NCBI GenBank assembly: GCA_964394585.1
Contig: CAYMYI010000129.1
Coordinates: forward strand, 1 to 11,085
Direction: 5' to 3'
Origin: CAYUJH01 sp964394585
Lineage (GTDB): Bacteria; Bacteroidota; Bacteroidia; Cytophagales; Flammeovirgaceae
DNA length: 11,085 bases
The translations under genes were made by a program, and so were the position numbers. Under the pieces are notes generated by a model. The model ran no database searches. It was given only the letters and a program-made list of their open reading frames with translations, and was not told where the DNA came from. This document shows positions 1-6,817 of this stretch, one piece after another. Numbering within the stretch: the stretch's first letter is position 1; each line of letters begins with the position of its first letter.

Positions 1-299
1 TCCGATACATCCCCGCGACTATTTTTAAATTTTACATAGATAGTTTTAAGTCCATCTTCTTTAGAAAGTGTGAAAGTAGTTTGAGGTTGATACGGCCTCC
101 AAGGAGCGCCAGAGAAGCTAGGGTCTTCGCTAATTTGCATTTCCGTTGCCCCCTGAGCTGCCAACCGAATCGTTACTTTACGATCCGAACTATTTGTTAC
201 AGTAGAACCGCCATTAATAGCAATAGCGCCTGAAATTTGCCCCATTGCTTGGTATGTAACCAAAATGATTAAAAACGATAGTAGCGTAAGTATTTTCAT
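1..299 (-). CDS. Secreted Ig-like-domain protein, N-terminal part (3' end outside window)
   Basis: Reading minus from an ATG at 299-297 gives 99 open codons that run off the left edge. The first 20 or so residues (MKILTLLSFLIILVTYQAMG) form a signal peptide with a hydrophobic core and no lipobox cysteine. After it comes a compact beta-sandwich-like segment with the pattern INGGSTVTNSSDRKVTIRL, then GATEMQISEDPSFSGAPW, then DGLKTIYVKFKNSRGDVS. This pattern (charged/aromatic 'W.PY', 'dG.KTvYVkFk') is common in secreted Bacteroidota and other bacterial multidomain proteins as an Ig/FN3-like repeat. The protein is therefore probably exported and larger than what is seen. A C-terminal type IX secretion tail is possible but cannot be checked here. 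It lies downstream of and in the same direction as the TrkH gene, 277 bases away, so it is probably transcribed separately. Function unknown. Confidence 0.8.
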   Translation of the reverse strand, partial: MKILTLLSFLIILVTYQAMGQISGAIAINGGSTVTNSSDRKVTIRLAAQGATEMQISEDPSFSGAPWRPYQPQTTFTLSKEDGLKTIYVKFKNSRGDVS

Positions 300-576
300 A
301 GTGCCCCTTCTTTTGCTTTTGTAACGCGAAATGTTCTTTGGCTTACGTGTATAACGGCAAAATTCCATAATTCTGTTGATTGCGGCATTCTTATTTTTGA
401 TTATTCTTGAAATAGTTGCGGAGTAACCAGATTACATAGGTAATCGGCTTAATTTTATGAGGAAAATGAAAATATGCCCCTCAGCTACTGAATAAATCCT
501 TTAATAGAATTACGCCATCTTTTACACCCAAACAATATACCAACCTAGCGGTAAGCCTAACCTTAACACAATGAAG
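300..576. other. Intergenic region between trkH and the secreted-protein gene
   Basis: This 277-base stretch separates two minus-strand genes, so it should hold the trkH 3' end and the promoter of the secreted-protein gene. No TAnnTTTG motif in the minus direction was found. The only dyad noticed is GATTAC-ATAG-GTAATC at 430-445, a 6-bp stem without a following T-run, too weak to call a terminator. No small reading frame with coding character was seen. Confidence 0.6.
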
Positions 577-2436
577 CTAGCCTACCATGACATGCCCATC
601 GGGGTAGCGGTATGAATTGGTTTTTACTTTATTGCTTAGTGCTAAGGCTAGTGTAAGGGTTCCCACTCTCCCAATATACATCGATATAATAATGATAGCC
701 TTGCCTGCATCGGAAAGCTCGGAGGTAATTCCCATACTCAACCCTACTGTGGCAAATGCGGAAACTTGTTCAAATACAATGGGTAAAATGCTAATGTTTT
801 CGTTTCCACTTTCGGTAATAGTGAGGAAGAAAATTGCAATGATGTTGTATGTAGTAGCAAACATAAAAATGGAGAATGCTTTCCGAATTAAATCTTCAGG
901 GATGGTTCGCTTGCCAATTTCGATACGTTCCCGTCCTTTAATATTCGCAATGGAAGATAGAGCAATTAGTAAGAAAGTAGAACTTTTTATCCCCCCGCCG
1001 GTAGAACCCGGGCAAGCGCCGATGAACATCAGGAAAATTACCATAATTATGGTGGCTTCTTTCAGCCCACTGAAATCCATGGTATTAAACCCTGCCGTAC
1101 GTGTAGTTACCGATTGAAAAAAAGCCGTGTTGAGTGCTTCTAAAATAGTACGATTAGTGAGTTGATATGCCTCAAGAGTCATGAAACCTACCGTGCCTAT
1201 GGAAAGCAGAATCAGGGTAGAGTTTACGGCTATGCGCGTGCTGATTTTCCACTCTTTCCATGGTTTTTTGAAACGTTTCCGCACTTTATCTCTCGTGAAA
1301 ATATCTTCGATTGTACTAAACCCTAGCCCTCCAAAAATGATGAGAAGGGCAATGATGAAGTGAAGCCCGTACATGCGTTGTACGTTGATATCCATTCCGC
1401 TTCTATTGAAAAGGGGGGTATAATCGGAGAGGTAATTCGTGTATAAACTATCTGGAAATAAGCTAAACCCTGCATTACAAAACGCTGATACCGAATGAAA
1501 CGCTGAAAAGAAAATACGCTGCCCCAAATTGTTGAATTGCAGGTCTTCATCCCATGAAAAGAATATAAGAATGAAGCCAAAAAACTCAATGAGAAGCGTA
1601 ATTATAATGACTCTGCGAAGCAAAGCAGTGGCAGAAATGAGCGACTCGCTACTGAGGTGATCTTGGATAATCGACTGGTGTTTTAGCCCTACGCCTTTTG
1701 CCATAAAAGAAGCAAAAAACGTAGCGAACGATACAATCCCAATCCCTCCTAGCTGAATAAGGAACATGAGTACAATTTGCCCCTTAAATGTAAAATAGGT
1801 GCCGGTATCTTCTACCGCTAAACCGGTAACACACGAAGCACTTACGGAGGTAAACAATGCATTTAAAAACGACATACTCTCACGCCCCTGTGTCATCGCG
1901 GGTAGCATGAGTAAGCCCGTGCCTACTAAAATTAGGACAACAAAACTGGCAATAAATGTAGTAGCAGGCTTTAATTCTAAGTCAGAGATTTTTGTACTAA
2001 CTTTTGTAACCTCTAGACCAACGAGCACTACCAAGTAAAAACTTAAAAAATGCTGATAGCTAAGCAAAGGATATGTATACCCTAGTACTTCGAAAAAAAG
2101 CAATACTGGTTTTACGTTAAAGATATAGTTGATAATACCATGCCCGAACAGAAAGAAAATGAGGGCTGCTTCAAACCAGGTTTTGAGCAAATACTCTTTG
2201 CGCTGAATGGAGAACACCAACCGTATTATGAATACCAACCCAAAAACAAGGAAAACCAAGTCAATATTGGCAAATATGTTCTCAATTTCGGCATCGGTGA
2301 GCAAAAATCCATAGCGATAAATAAGCAAAATAACCCCTACTAAGGCATTCATCGTAGAGATCACCTTAAGCAAAGAGAAAGAACGTTCGCGCCAATTATA
2401 GAGCAGATTATTGATTTGTTCTTCTACACTCGCCAT
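577..2436 (-). CDS. TrkH/KtrB-family potassium transporter with N-terminal membrane extension
   Basis: Membrane subunit of a Trk/Ktr-type K+ uptake system in the inner membrane. The 619 residues contain the four pore-loop filters of the superfamily: SASCVTGL (about 199-206), SAFCNAGF (317-324), TTRTAGF (444-450) and SAFATVGL (559-566), each with its central glycine. The gate loop of the third repeat, CPGSTGGGIKSSTF (475-488), is intact. KtrB/TrkH proteins are usually about 450-490 residues. Here residues 1-150 form an extra hydrophobic region of about four or five membrane segments (near 24-41, 58-76, 87-106, 110-140) before the transporter core. The ATG start at 2436-2434 follows an A/T-rich leader. 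The gene begins 60 bases after the LprI-like gene on the same strand and no promoter was seen in that gap, so co-transcription is plausible. No separate KtrA/TrkA regulator gene is in the window. Transporter identity is secure; the trkH versus ktrB subtype is not. Confidence 0.95.
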   Translation of the reverse strand: MASVEEQINNLLYNWRERSFSLLKVISTMNALVGVILLIYRYGFLLTDAEIENIFANIDLVFLVFGLVFIIRLVFSIQRKEYLLKTWFEAALIFFLFGHGIINYIFNVKPVLLFFEVLGYTYPLLSYQHFLSFYLVVLVGLEVTKVSTKISDLELKPATTFIASFVVLILVGTGLLMLPAMTQGRESMSFLNALFTSVSASCVTGLAVEDTGTYFTFKGQIVLMFLIQLGGIGIVSFATFFASFMAKGVGLKHQSIIQDHLSSESLISATALLRRVIIITLLIEFFGFILIFFSWDEDLQFNNLGQRIFFSAFHSVSAFCNAGFSLFPDSLYTNYLSDYTPLFNRSGMDINVQRMYGLHFIIALLIIFGGLGFSTIEDIFTRDKVRKRFKKPWKEWKISTRIAVNSTLILLSIGTVGFMTLEAYQLTNRTILEALNTAFFQSVTTRTAGFNTMDFSGLKEATIIMVIFLMFIGACPGSTGGGIKSSTFLLIALSSIANIKGRERIEIGKRTIPEDLIRKAFSIFMFATTYNIIAIFFLTITESGNENISILPIVFEQVSAFATVGLSMGITSELSDAGKAIIIISMYIGRVGTLTLALALSNKVKTNSYRYPDGHVMVG

Positions 2437-2496
2437 AAATTATATTGCCATAATAAGATGCTACACGAAAGGAAACCGACTAAGAGAACCCACAAC

Positions 2497-2940
2497 TTAT
2501 TTCATATTCAAAATATCTAGATAGGTTTGGAAGTCCATCGCTCTCCGTCGTGAGAAGTCTGTTTTGCTCGAAGCAATCATGAGAAGCCCGGTATGGCCAC
2601 GCCCTTTGTAAAATTCATTATTGAATTCCAATTGTAAATCGCGCATTTTAAGCCATGCAATTTGCTGGGCTTTTAAGTTTTCCTGTTCTTTTGGGCTAAG
2701 CTGCCGCATGAGTAAATCGTACAAGCGTTCCATTTCTTCCGTCCATTCTTCATATCCTTTTAAGTCGCACTCGATTAATCCTAATGTTGTTGGATTATCC
2801 GTTTTACATGCTGAAATGCGTTGATCGATAGGGTGCTCGCCTCCCAAATCCGTTTGGGCATATAAAAACCCGATAGGCGAAATTGCCATTACGATTACAA
2901 TACTCAGTTTGGCTAGCTGTCGGTTGATGCAGTCTTTCAT
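2497..2940 (-). CDS. Small secreted protein, LprI/DUF1311-like
   Basis: This 147-residue protein begins with a signal peptide (about 1-29, ending FLYAQ). The mature part has the pattern of the DUF1311/LprI N-terminal family: a first cysteine (C45), a TT pair (51-52), a second cysteine (C58), a tryptophan (W66) with an EEM-x-x-LY stretch, then AQQIAWLKMRD (91-101). C45 and C58 probably form a disulphide. Some members of the family are lysozyme inhibitors (LprI of Mycobacterium), but most are uncharacterised, so no activity is assigned. The frame could be extended upstream to a GTG at 2961, but the ATG at 2940-2938 gives a cleaner signal peptide and is preferred. It is probably the first gene of a two-gene unit with trkH. 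Confidence 0.78.
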   Translation of the reverse strand: MKDCINRQLAKLSIVIVMAISPIGFLYAQTDLGGEHPIDQRISACKTDNPTTLGLIECDLKGYEEWTEEMERLYDLLMRQLSPKEQENLKAQQIAWLKMRDLQLEFNNEFYKGRGHTGLLMIASSKTDFSRRRAMDFQTYLDILNMK

Positions 2941-3189
2941 ACAAATTTGCTTTAATATCACAGAAGGTTTTGAATTCTATTCTTTTTTCCCTTTAATCTA
3001 CTTCAACACCTATGCAACGAAGATAGAGAAAGTTACATAAGTTCAGCAACATAAAAGCAGGCTTTTGGCATATGGTGTGTTTTTTTGACTTCAGGGTTTA
3101 CTCCCTTTGTTTTTTGCCAACCTATTTTCGCCCGCCTCGTTAGTTAACATCGACATTCTTTTTCAAACACTCTTAATAATTTTGTAAAC
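2941..3189. other. Divergent intergenic region
   Basis: This 249-base A/T-rich region lies between the minus-strand LprI-like gene and the plus-strand lipoprotein gene and must carry both promoters. The clearest features are T-rich tracts at 3080-3087 and 3106-3116, with a near match to the -7 motif, TATTTTCG, at 3123-3130. No convincing -33 partner at normal spacing was found. A perfect TAnnTTTG match at 3177-3184 lies only 5 bases before the ATG, too close for a normal promoter. No RNA gene seen. Confidence 0.5.
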
Positions 3190-4086
3190 ATGAAAAAATT
3201 ACAACTTTTTGTTTGGGTTCTCGGCGCGTTATACTTAGCGTCATGTACTGAAGATTCTGAAACGGTGGGAACCGTAGAGCCAATTCCAACGGTAACCATC
3301 CCAAATACTGCACCTACCACAGCAAAACCGGGCGATTTAATTGAATTTACTGTTGCCGTAGTAGCAGAGGCTCGCATCGAAAGCATTGAAGTGCGCCGTA
3401 CCGATGTAGACCCCGCCTTGACAATCGACCTGAAAACCAGTGGGTTTACCAAAAACACTTCTGATAACTATCAGCTTTCTGTAACGATGACCGAGCAAGA
3501 AGCCGGACAAACCGTAGTGCTTGAGTTTATCGTAACCGATAAAAAAGGCAGAACCAACAACCCGGCGACCTACTCTGTAACAGTTGAGTCGGCTACGCAG
3601 GAGTTGTCGGAAGTAACGCTGGGAAGCTTTGGAAACAACTCGGTAGGCAGCTTTTTTGACCTAACCGCTCAGCAAGTGCGCAACATATCGTTTACCAACG
3701 ACAATTCCTCTCAGATTGATTTTGCCTACTCTTGGGGTGCTAGCAGCGAGGCAAACATTTTTGCCCTTACCGACCCTATTGCCGATAACTTTTTCGGAGG
3801 AAACACCAGCAATTGGAGCAATCTGAAAAACACACAGTTTAAGCAACTTTCTGCTTCAGAGGGTCTTTCGCTCTATAACAGCGCTACCACAGAAGCCGAC
3901 ATCAAAGGATACTACGACAATGCGGGAAGTGCTACTACACGCCTTACTCAGCTAGGAACCGACGACGTTTTTGTGATTAAACTCGATAATGGCAGCAGCA
4001 CCGAAGGGTTCTTCATTGCCAAAGTAAATGGTGTGAACAACGGGAGCAATGGTTCTATCTCTCTTGCCATTAAAGGTGTCTTTTAA
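3190..4086 (+). CDS. Predicted surface lipoprotein with Ig-like domain, function unknown
   Basis: This 298-residue protein has a lipoprotein signal peptide: MKKLQLFVWVLGALY followed by the lipobox LASC with cysteine 19. The residues after the cysteine are acidic (TEDSE), resembling the acidic lipoprotein export signal that sends Bacteroidota lipoproteins to the cell surface. Residues about 32-135 resemble an Ig/cadherin-like sandwich (PNTAPTTAKPGDLIEFTVAV near the start, VLEFIVTDKKGR and YSVTVE near the end). Residues about 140-298 form a second region beginning LGSFGNNSVGSFFDLTAQ and containing IDFAYSWGASSEANIFALTDP. That second region resembles the C-terminal half of many anonymous Bacteroidota lipoproteins, and I cannot tie it to a named function. 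No catalytic motif was seen. The gene stands alone between a divergent neighbour and a strong terminator, so it is probably monocistronic. Polysaccharide binding or adhesion is only a guess. Confidence 0.88.
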   Translation: MKKLQLFVWVLGALYLASCTEDSETVGTVEPIPTVTIPNTAPTTAKPGDLIEFTVAVVAEARIESIEVRRTDVDPALTIDLKTSGFTKNTSDNYQLSVTMTEQEAGQTVVLEFIVTDKKGRTNNPATYSVTVESATQELSEVTLGSFGNNSVGSFFDLTAQQVRNISFTNDNSSQIDFAYSWGASSEANIFALTDPIADNFFGGNTSNWSNLKNTQFKQLSASEGLSLYNSATTEADIKGYYDNAGSATTRLTQLGTDDVFVIKLDNGSSTEGFFIAKVNGVNNGSNGSISLAIKGVF

Positions 4087-4112
4087 CGTCGATATTCCAT
4101 TATCTTTGACTG

Positions 4113-4147
4113 AAAACGTCTTGCCCAGAAGGGCAAGGCGTTTTTTT
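4113..4147 (+). terminator. Strong Rho-independent terminator after the lipoprotein gene
   Basis: A 14-bp stem (4113-4126 with 4131-4144, including one G-T pair) closes a four-base AGAA loop, and seven T residues run to 4147. It starts 27 bases after the lipoprotein stop codon, so it should separate that gene from the downstream channel gene. Confidence 0.93.
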
Positions 4148-4177
4148 GTATAGCACACAAAGTTTTTAAGGGGTTCG

Positions 4178-4209
4178 TTGCCTTATCTTCTTACGAATGT
4201 GTAAATTTC
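4178..4209 (+). promoter_or_regulatory. Candidate promoter of the RCK channel gene
   Basis: TTG at 4178-4180 and TAAATTTC at 4202-4209 are 21 bases apart, close to the Bacteroidota pattern TTTG-N19..21-TAnnTTTG, with a C for the final G of the -7 element. It lies after the terminator and 48 bases before the channel ATG, as expected for an independent transcript. The match is imperfect and such A/T-rich motifs arise by chance. Confidence 0.35.
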
Positions 4210-4257
4210 AGTCGTTGGCTATGCATTCCTAAAACGTTCAGTAACCCACATACCAAA

Positions 4258-5328
4258 ATGCTATTTCAGATATACCGCAATTTAAAACAGCGCCTTGAGC
4301 ATACCCCCCTACTTTGGCTTATCAAAATCTCGATTTGGTGCGTAGTGCTATTTACTGTATTTATCGTGCTGTTCAAATACACCGAAGGAGTAAGTTGGGA
4401 AGAATCGTTATGGCAAGCGTGGCAAACCTTTACAACAGTAGGGTATGGCAACCAACCAGCTGAAACTACCGCCGGAAGAGTGGTTACCATGCTGATTAGC
4501 ACATTAGGAATTGCATTTGTAGGGGCGCTATTCTCGGCAGCATTCGATTATAAACAATATCTCAGAGAACTTAAAAAATCTGGTAACATGAAAAATCCTT
4601 ATAAAAACGGGTATGTCATTTTCAACTTCCCTGGCACCGCTACCATTCTAAACTTTGTACGCGAACTCCGTATAGTAGAAAAAAACGTAGGTATTTGTAT
4701 TGTAGATAGCCGCTTAGAACATCTGCCAGAACCTGTAGCCAAACTGCCTAACATTCATTTTGTAAAAGGGGATACGATTAGCCGCGATACCTACGAACAA
4801 GCCGAAATCAAAGAGAACAAAGCCGTAATTATCTTCCCGATTGATTCGCATGCCTCTGAGTCGGATGGTGCCACCAAAGTAACCGTCGATTTAGTCTCTC
4901 GGTTTGTCTCAAAAGCTAACACGCGTATCATCCACGTACTGGTCGATAATGCCAACGCATGGATGTTTGAAGGGGTAGAAGCCACACATGTACTTTCCGA
5001 TTTGGAAATTTTGGCAATCGTACAAGAAAGTCAAGACCCTTATTCTGCCGAAATCATTGAAACATTACTACAAAATACCAGGGGTGCCAACCCAAAAACC
5101 TTCAAACCTACCAAAATAATAGGGTGGACTTGGGGCAAGCTAGCCATGAAATGCATCGAAGTCTCTGAGCGAACAGGAGTATTCTGCAATTTATTTGCCT
5201 TAGTTCAAGACAAAGAAAACATGATTTGCCCCGATTTTAAAACGGTGATTAAAGAAGATGCCCTACTCTCCATCATCGCCTACAACGATTTTAGCTGGGA
5301 AACCTTCGAAAACGAACTGATGCGTTAA
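4258..5328 (+). CDS. Two-TM potassium channel with C-terminal RCK (TrkA-N/TrkA-C) domain
   Basis: This 356-residue protein has the layout of MthK/Kch-type K+ channels: TM1 at about 20-39, a pore helix with the filter TTVGYGN (59-65), TM2 at about 74-96, then a cytoplasmic RCK region. The RCK N-lobe runs about 117-255 with the beta2 acidic residue D150 (IVDSRLEHLP) and the GD step G171-D172. Residues about 286-345 look like a TrkA-C lobe (PDFKTVIKEDALLSIIAYND). Two features are odd. The residue after the filter is N65 rather than the usual D. The dinucleotide-binding glycine motif GxGxxG is replaced by FPGTAT (124-129), so only the middle glycine remains and classic NAD(H)/ATP binding is doubtful. 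The protein should sit in the inner membrane as a tetramer and pass K+, gated by a ligand that cannot be named from the sequence. It follows a strong terminator and precedes the thiolase gene by 154 bases. Confidence 0.92.
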   Translation: MLFQIYRNLKQRLEHTPLLWLIKISIWCVVLFTVFIVLFKYTEGVSWEESLWQAWQTFTTVGYGNQPAETTAGRVVTMLISTLGIAFVGALFSAAFDYKQYLRELKKSGNMKNPYKNGYVIFNFPGTATILNFVRELRIVEKNVGICIVDSRLEHLPEPVAKLPNIHFVKGDTISRDTYEQAEIKENKAVIIFPIDSHASESDGATKVTVDLVSRFVSKANTRIIHVLVDNANAWMFEGVEATHVLSDLEILAIVQESQDPYSAEIIETLLQNTRGANPKTFKPTKIIGWTWGKLAMKCIEVSERTGVFCNLFALVQDKENMICPDFKTVIKEDALLSIIAYNDFSWETFENELMR

Positions 5329-5343
5329 ACGAACCTTTTGCCA

Positions 5344-5400
5344 TGTGGCAGCTTCTTCGGAAAAATCAGCATAAAGTCCATCGTAGGTTTGTCTGCCACA
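5344..5400 (+). repeat. 8-bp inverted repeat between channel and thiolase genes
   Basis: TGTGGCAG at 5344-5351 and CTGCCACA at 5393-5400 are perfect reverse complements separated by 41 bases. No T-run follows, so this is not a normal intrinsic terminator. It could form a long-loop stem in a channel-gene 3' end or act as a protein-binding pair. The match may also be chance. Confidence 0.35.
5384..5391 (+). promoter_or_regulatory. Candidate -7 element for the thiolase gene
   Basis: TAGGTTTG matches the Bacteroidota -7 consensus TAnnTTTG exactly and would give a leader of roughly 85 bases before the thiolase ATG at 5483. No good TTG/TTTG partner lies about 19-23 bases upstream, so this is a weak call. 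Read-through from the channel gene is the alternative. Confidence 0.3.
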
Positions 5401-5482
5401 CAACTCTCTGTTCTACAGAATCTTTGTAAAATTGTATCCTCAATAATTCATTTATCAACCATTTAAAACCAATAAGCTAACT

Positions 5483-6664
5483 ATGAAAGATGTTTATATC
5501 GTTTCTGCTGTACGCACACCCATTGGAAGTTTTGGAGGCATGTTCGCACCGCTATCGGCAACCCAATTGGGGGCATCGGCAATTAAAGGCGCTCTCCAAA
5601 AAGCAGGGGTCGAAGCTGCCCACGTTCAAGAAGTCTTTATGGGCAATGTAGTTTCTGCCAACTTAGGGCAAGCTCCGGCACGCCAAGCCGCTATTTTTGC
5701 TGGCATTGGCAACAACGTACCGTGTACTACGGTCAACAAAGTATGTGCATCGGGCACAAAATCTATCATGTTGGCAGCACAAACCATCATGCTTGGGTAC
5801 AACGATATTGTGGTAGCCGGCGGCATGGAAAGCATGACCAATATTCCGTTTTACCTCTCTAAAGCACGCTATGGCTACGGTTATGGAAATGGAGAACTCA
5901 TCGACGGGCTCGCCAAAGATGGCCTCACCGATGTCTACAACCAATCGGCAATGGGCGTTTGCGCAGATGCCACCGCTAAGAAATACGAAATTAGCCGCGA
6001 AGCTCAAGACGAGTTCGCTATCAATTCTTACAAACGCGCAGCAGAAAATACAGAAAATGGCAATTTCAAAGCCGAAATTGTGGAAGTAGAAGTACCGCAA
6101 CGCAAAGCAGACCCCCTAGTAATTACCGAAGACGAAGAATACAAACGCGTAAAATTTGAAAAAATACCTTCGCTACGTGCGGTTTTTAGCAAAGATGGAA
6201 CCGTAACCGCAGCGAATGCTTCTACAATCAACGATGGCGCTTCGGCACTCATCTTAGCGAGTGAAGAAAAAGTGAAAGAATTGAACCTCACTCCTATCGC
6301 AAAAATTAGAGGATTTGCCGATGCCGCTCAAGAGCCAGAATGGTTTACAACTGCACCAACTTTGGCAGCCCCCAAAGCGCTGAAAAATGCCGGGTTATCT
6401 TCTTTCAACGAGGTCGATTTCTTCGAAGTAAATGAAGCTTTTGCTGTAGTAGTACTTGCTTTCAACAAAGTGTTAGATATCGACCCTGCTAAGGTTAATG
6501 TATTTGGCGGGTCTGTATCGTTGGGCCACCCCCTTGGCGCTTCAGGCGCACGCATTGTAACTACATTGAACAACGTGATGCACCAGAAAAAAGGAAGCAT
6601 TGGAATGGCTGCTATTTGTAATGGTGGAGGAGGTGCTTCTGCCCTAGTAGTAGAGCGCGTGTAA
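5483..6664 (+). CDS. Acetyl-CoA C-acetyltransferase (biosynthetic thiolase, T2-like)
   Basis: Catalyses 2 acetyl-CoA to acetoacetyl-CoA plus CoA, reversibly, in the cytoplasm. The 393-residue length is normal for the family. The thiolase catalytic set is present: nucleophile C88 in VNKVCASGTKSI, the NEAF loop (317-320), H349 in GGSVSLGHPLGASGARI, and the acid/base C379 in CNGGGGASA. The sequence is closer to animal mitochondrial T2 (ACAT1) than to the Zoogloea PhaA type, for example EDEEYKRV (217-224), TVTAANAST and GGSVSLGHP. By alignment from memory, the residues that coordinate the activating K+ in human T2 (Y219, A280, A281, A283, V381) correspond to Y183, A243, A244, A246 and V345, all conserved. 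The F-P pair that helps T2 accept 2-methylated substrates becomes F288-T289. It may serve acetoacetate/butanoyl or isoleucine metabolism; no partner enzymes are nearby. It is followed by a strong terminator. Confidence 0.96.
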   Translation: MKDVYIVSAVRTPIGSFGGMFAPLSATQLGASAIKGALQKAGVEAAHVQEVFMGNVVSANLGQAPARQAAIFAGIGNNVPCTTVNKVCASGTKSIMLAAQTIMLGYNDIVVAGGMESMTNIPFYLSKARYGYGYGNGELIDGLAKDGLTDVYNQSAMGVCADATAKKYEISREAQDEFAINSYKRAAENTENGNFKAEIVEVEVPQRKADPLVITEDEEYKRVKFEKIPSLRAVFSKDGTVTAANASTINDGASALILASEEKVKELNLTPIAKIRGFADAAQEPEWFTTAPTLAAPKALKNAGLSSFNEVDFFEVNEAFAVVVLAFNKVLDIDPAKVNVFGGSVSLGHPLGASGARIVTTLNNVMHQKKGSIGMAAICNGGGGASALVVERV

Positions 6665-6686
6665 TGCATGCAGTTATCTACCTTCT

Positions 6687-6719
6687 AAACGCTAAGCTAA
6701 ATACTTAGCGTTTTTTTTT
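6687..6719 (+). terminator. Rho-independent terminator after the thiolase gene
   Basis: A perfect 10-bp stem AAACGCTAAG (6687-6696) / CTTAGCGTTT (6704-6713) encloses a seven-base loop, and the T-run continues to 6719. It starts 23 bases after the thiolase stop and separates it from the GLPGLI gene. Confidence 0.93.
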
Positions 6720-6793
6720 GCTTTGTTACGATGGTTTCGTCCATTCTCTTTTTTTGGGAAAAGTAATCTATGGGGATTCTCATTCAAACTTCA

Positions 6794-6813
6794 CAATTAA
6801 CGAATATTAATTG
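6794..6813. repeat. Perfect 7-bp dyad upstream of the GLPGLI gene
   Basis: CAATTAA (6794-6800) and TTAATTG (6807-6813) are perfect inverted arms around a 6-base spacer. The element is 104 bases before the GLPGLI ATG and just upstream of the candidate promoter. Its symmetry fits a dimeric regulator site, but the A/T-rich composition makes chance possible. Confidence 0.4.
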
Positions 6814-6817
6814 CAAG

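Noticed and set aside
392..399. Plus-strand TATTTTTG promoter-like motif
   Set aside because: No plus-strand gene follows; the sequence there is the 3' side and leader of minus-strand genes, and the motif is easy to hit by chance in A/T-rich DNA.
430..445. GATTAC-ATAG-GTAATC dyad as trkH terminator
   Set aside because: The stem is only 6 bp, lies 130 bases past the stop codon and has no T-run on the minus strand.
617..1117. 166-codon plus-strand open frame
   Set aside because: It lies fully antisense to the well-supported TrkH gene, whose pore motifs prove the minus-strand reading; no domain character.
2941..2961. Longer LprI-like protein starting at GTG 2961
   Set aside because: It adds seven residues before a normal signal peptide and uses a rarer start codon than the ATG at 2940.
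3177..3184. Exact TAnnTTTG match (TAATTTTG) before the lipoprotein gene
   Set aside because: Only 5 bases separate it from the ATG, so transcription would start within the gene; no -33 partner.
3144..3458. 104-codon minus-strand open frame over the lipoprotein start
   Set aside because: It covers the lipoprotein signal peptide and Ig-like domain on the other strand; the translated peptide is low in structure and has no upstream signal.
5663..6100. 145-codon minus-strand open frame
   Set aside because: Antisense to the thiolase, which has all catalytic motifs; the peptide is cysteine- and histidine-rich in a patternless way typical of a shadow frame.
577..6664. K+ transporter, channel and thiolase as one potassium-response operon
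   Set aside because: TrkH is on the opposite strand from the other two, and a strong terminator and an unrelated lipoprotein gene intervene; only loose clustering is supported.
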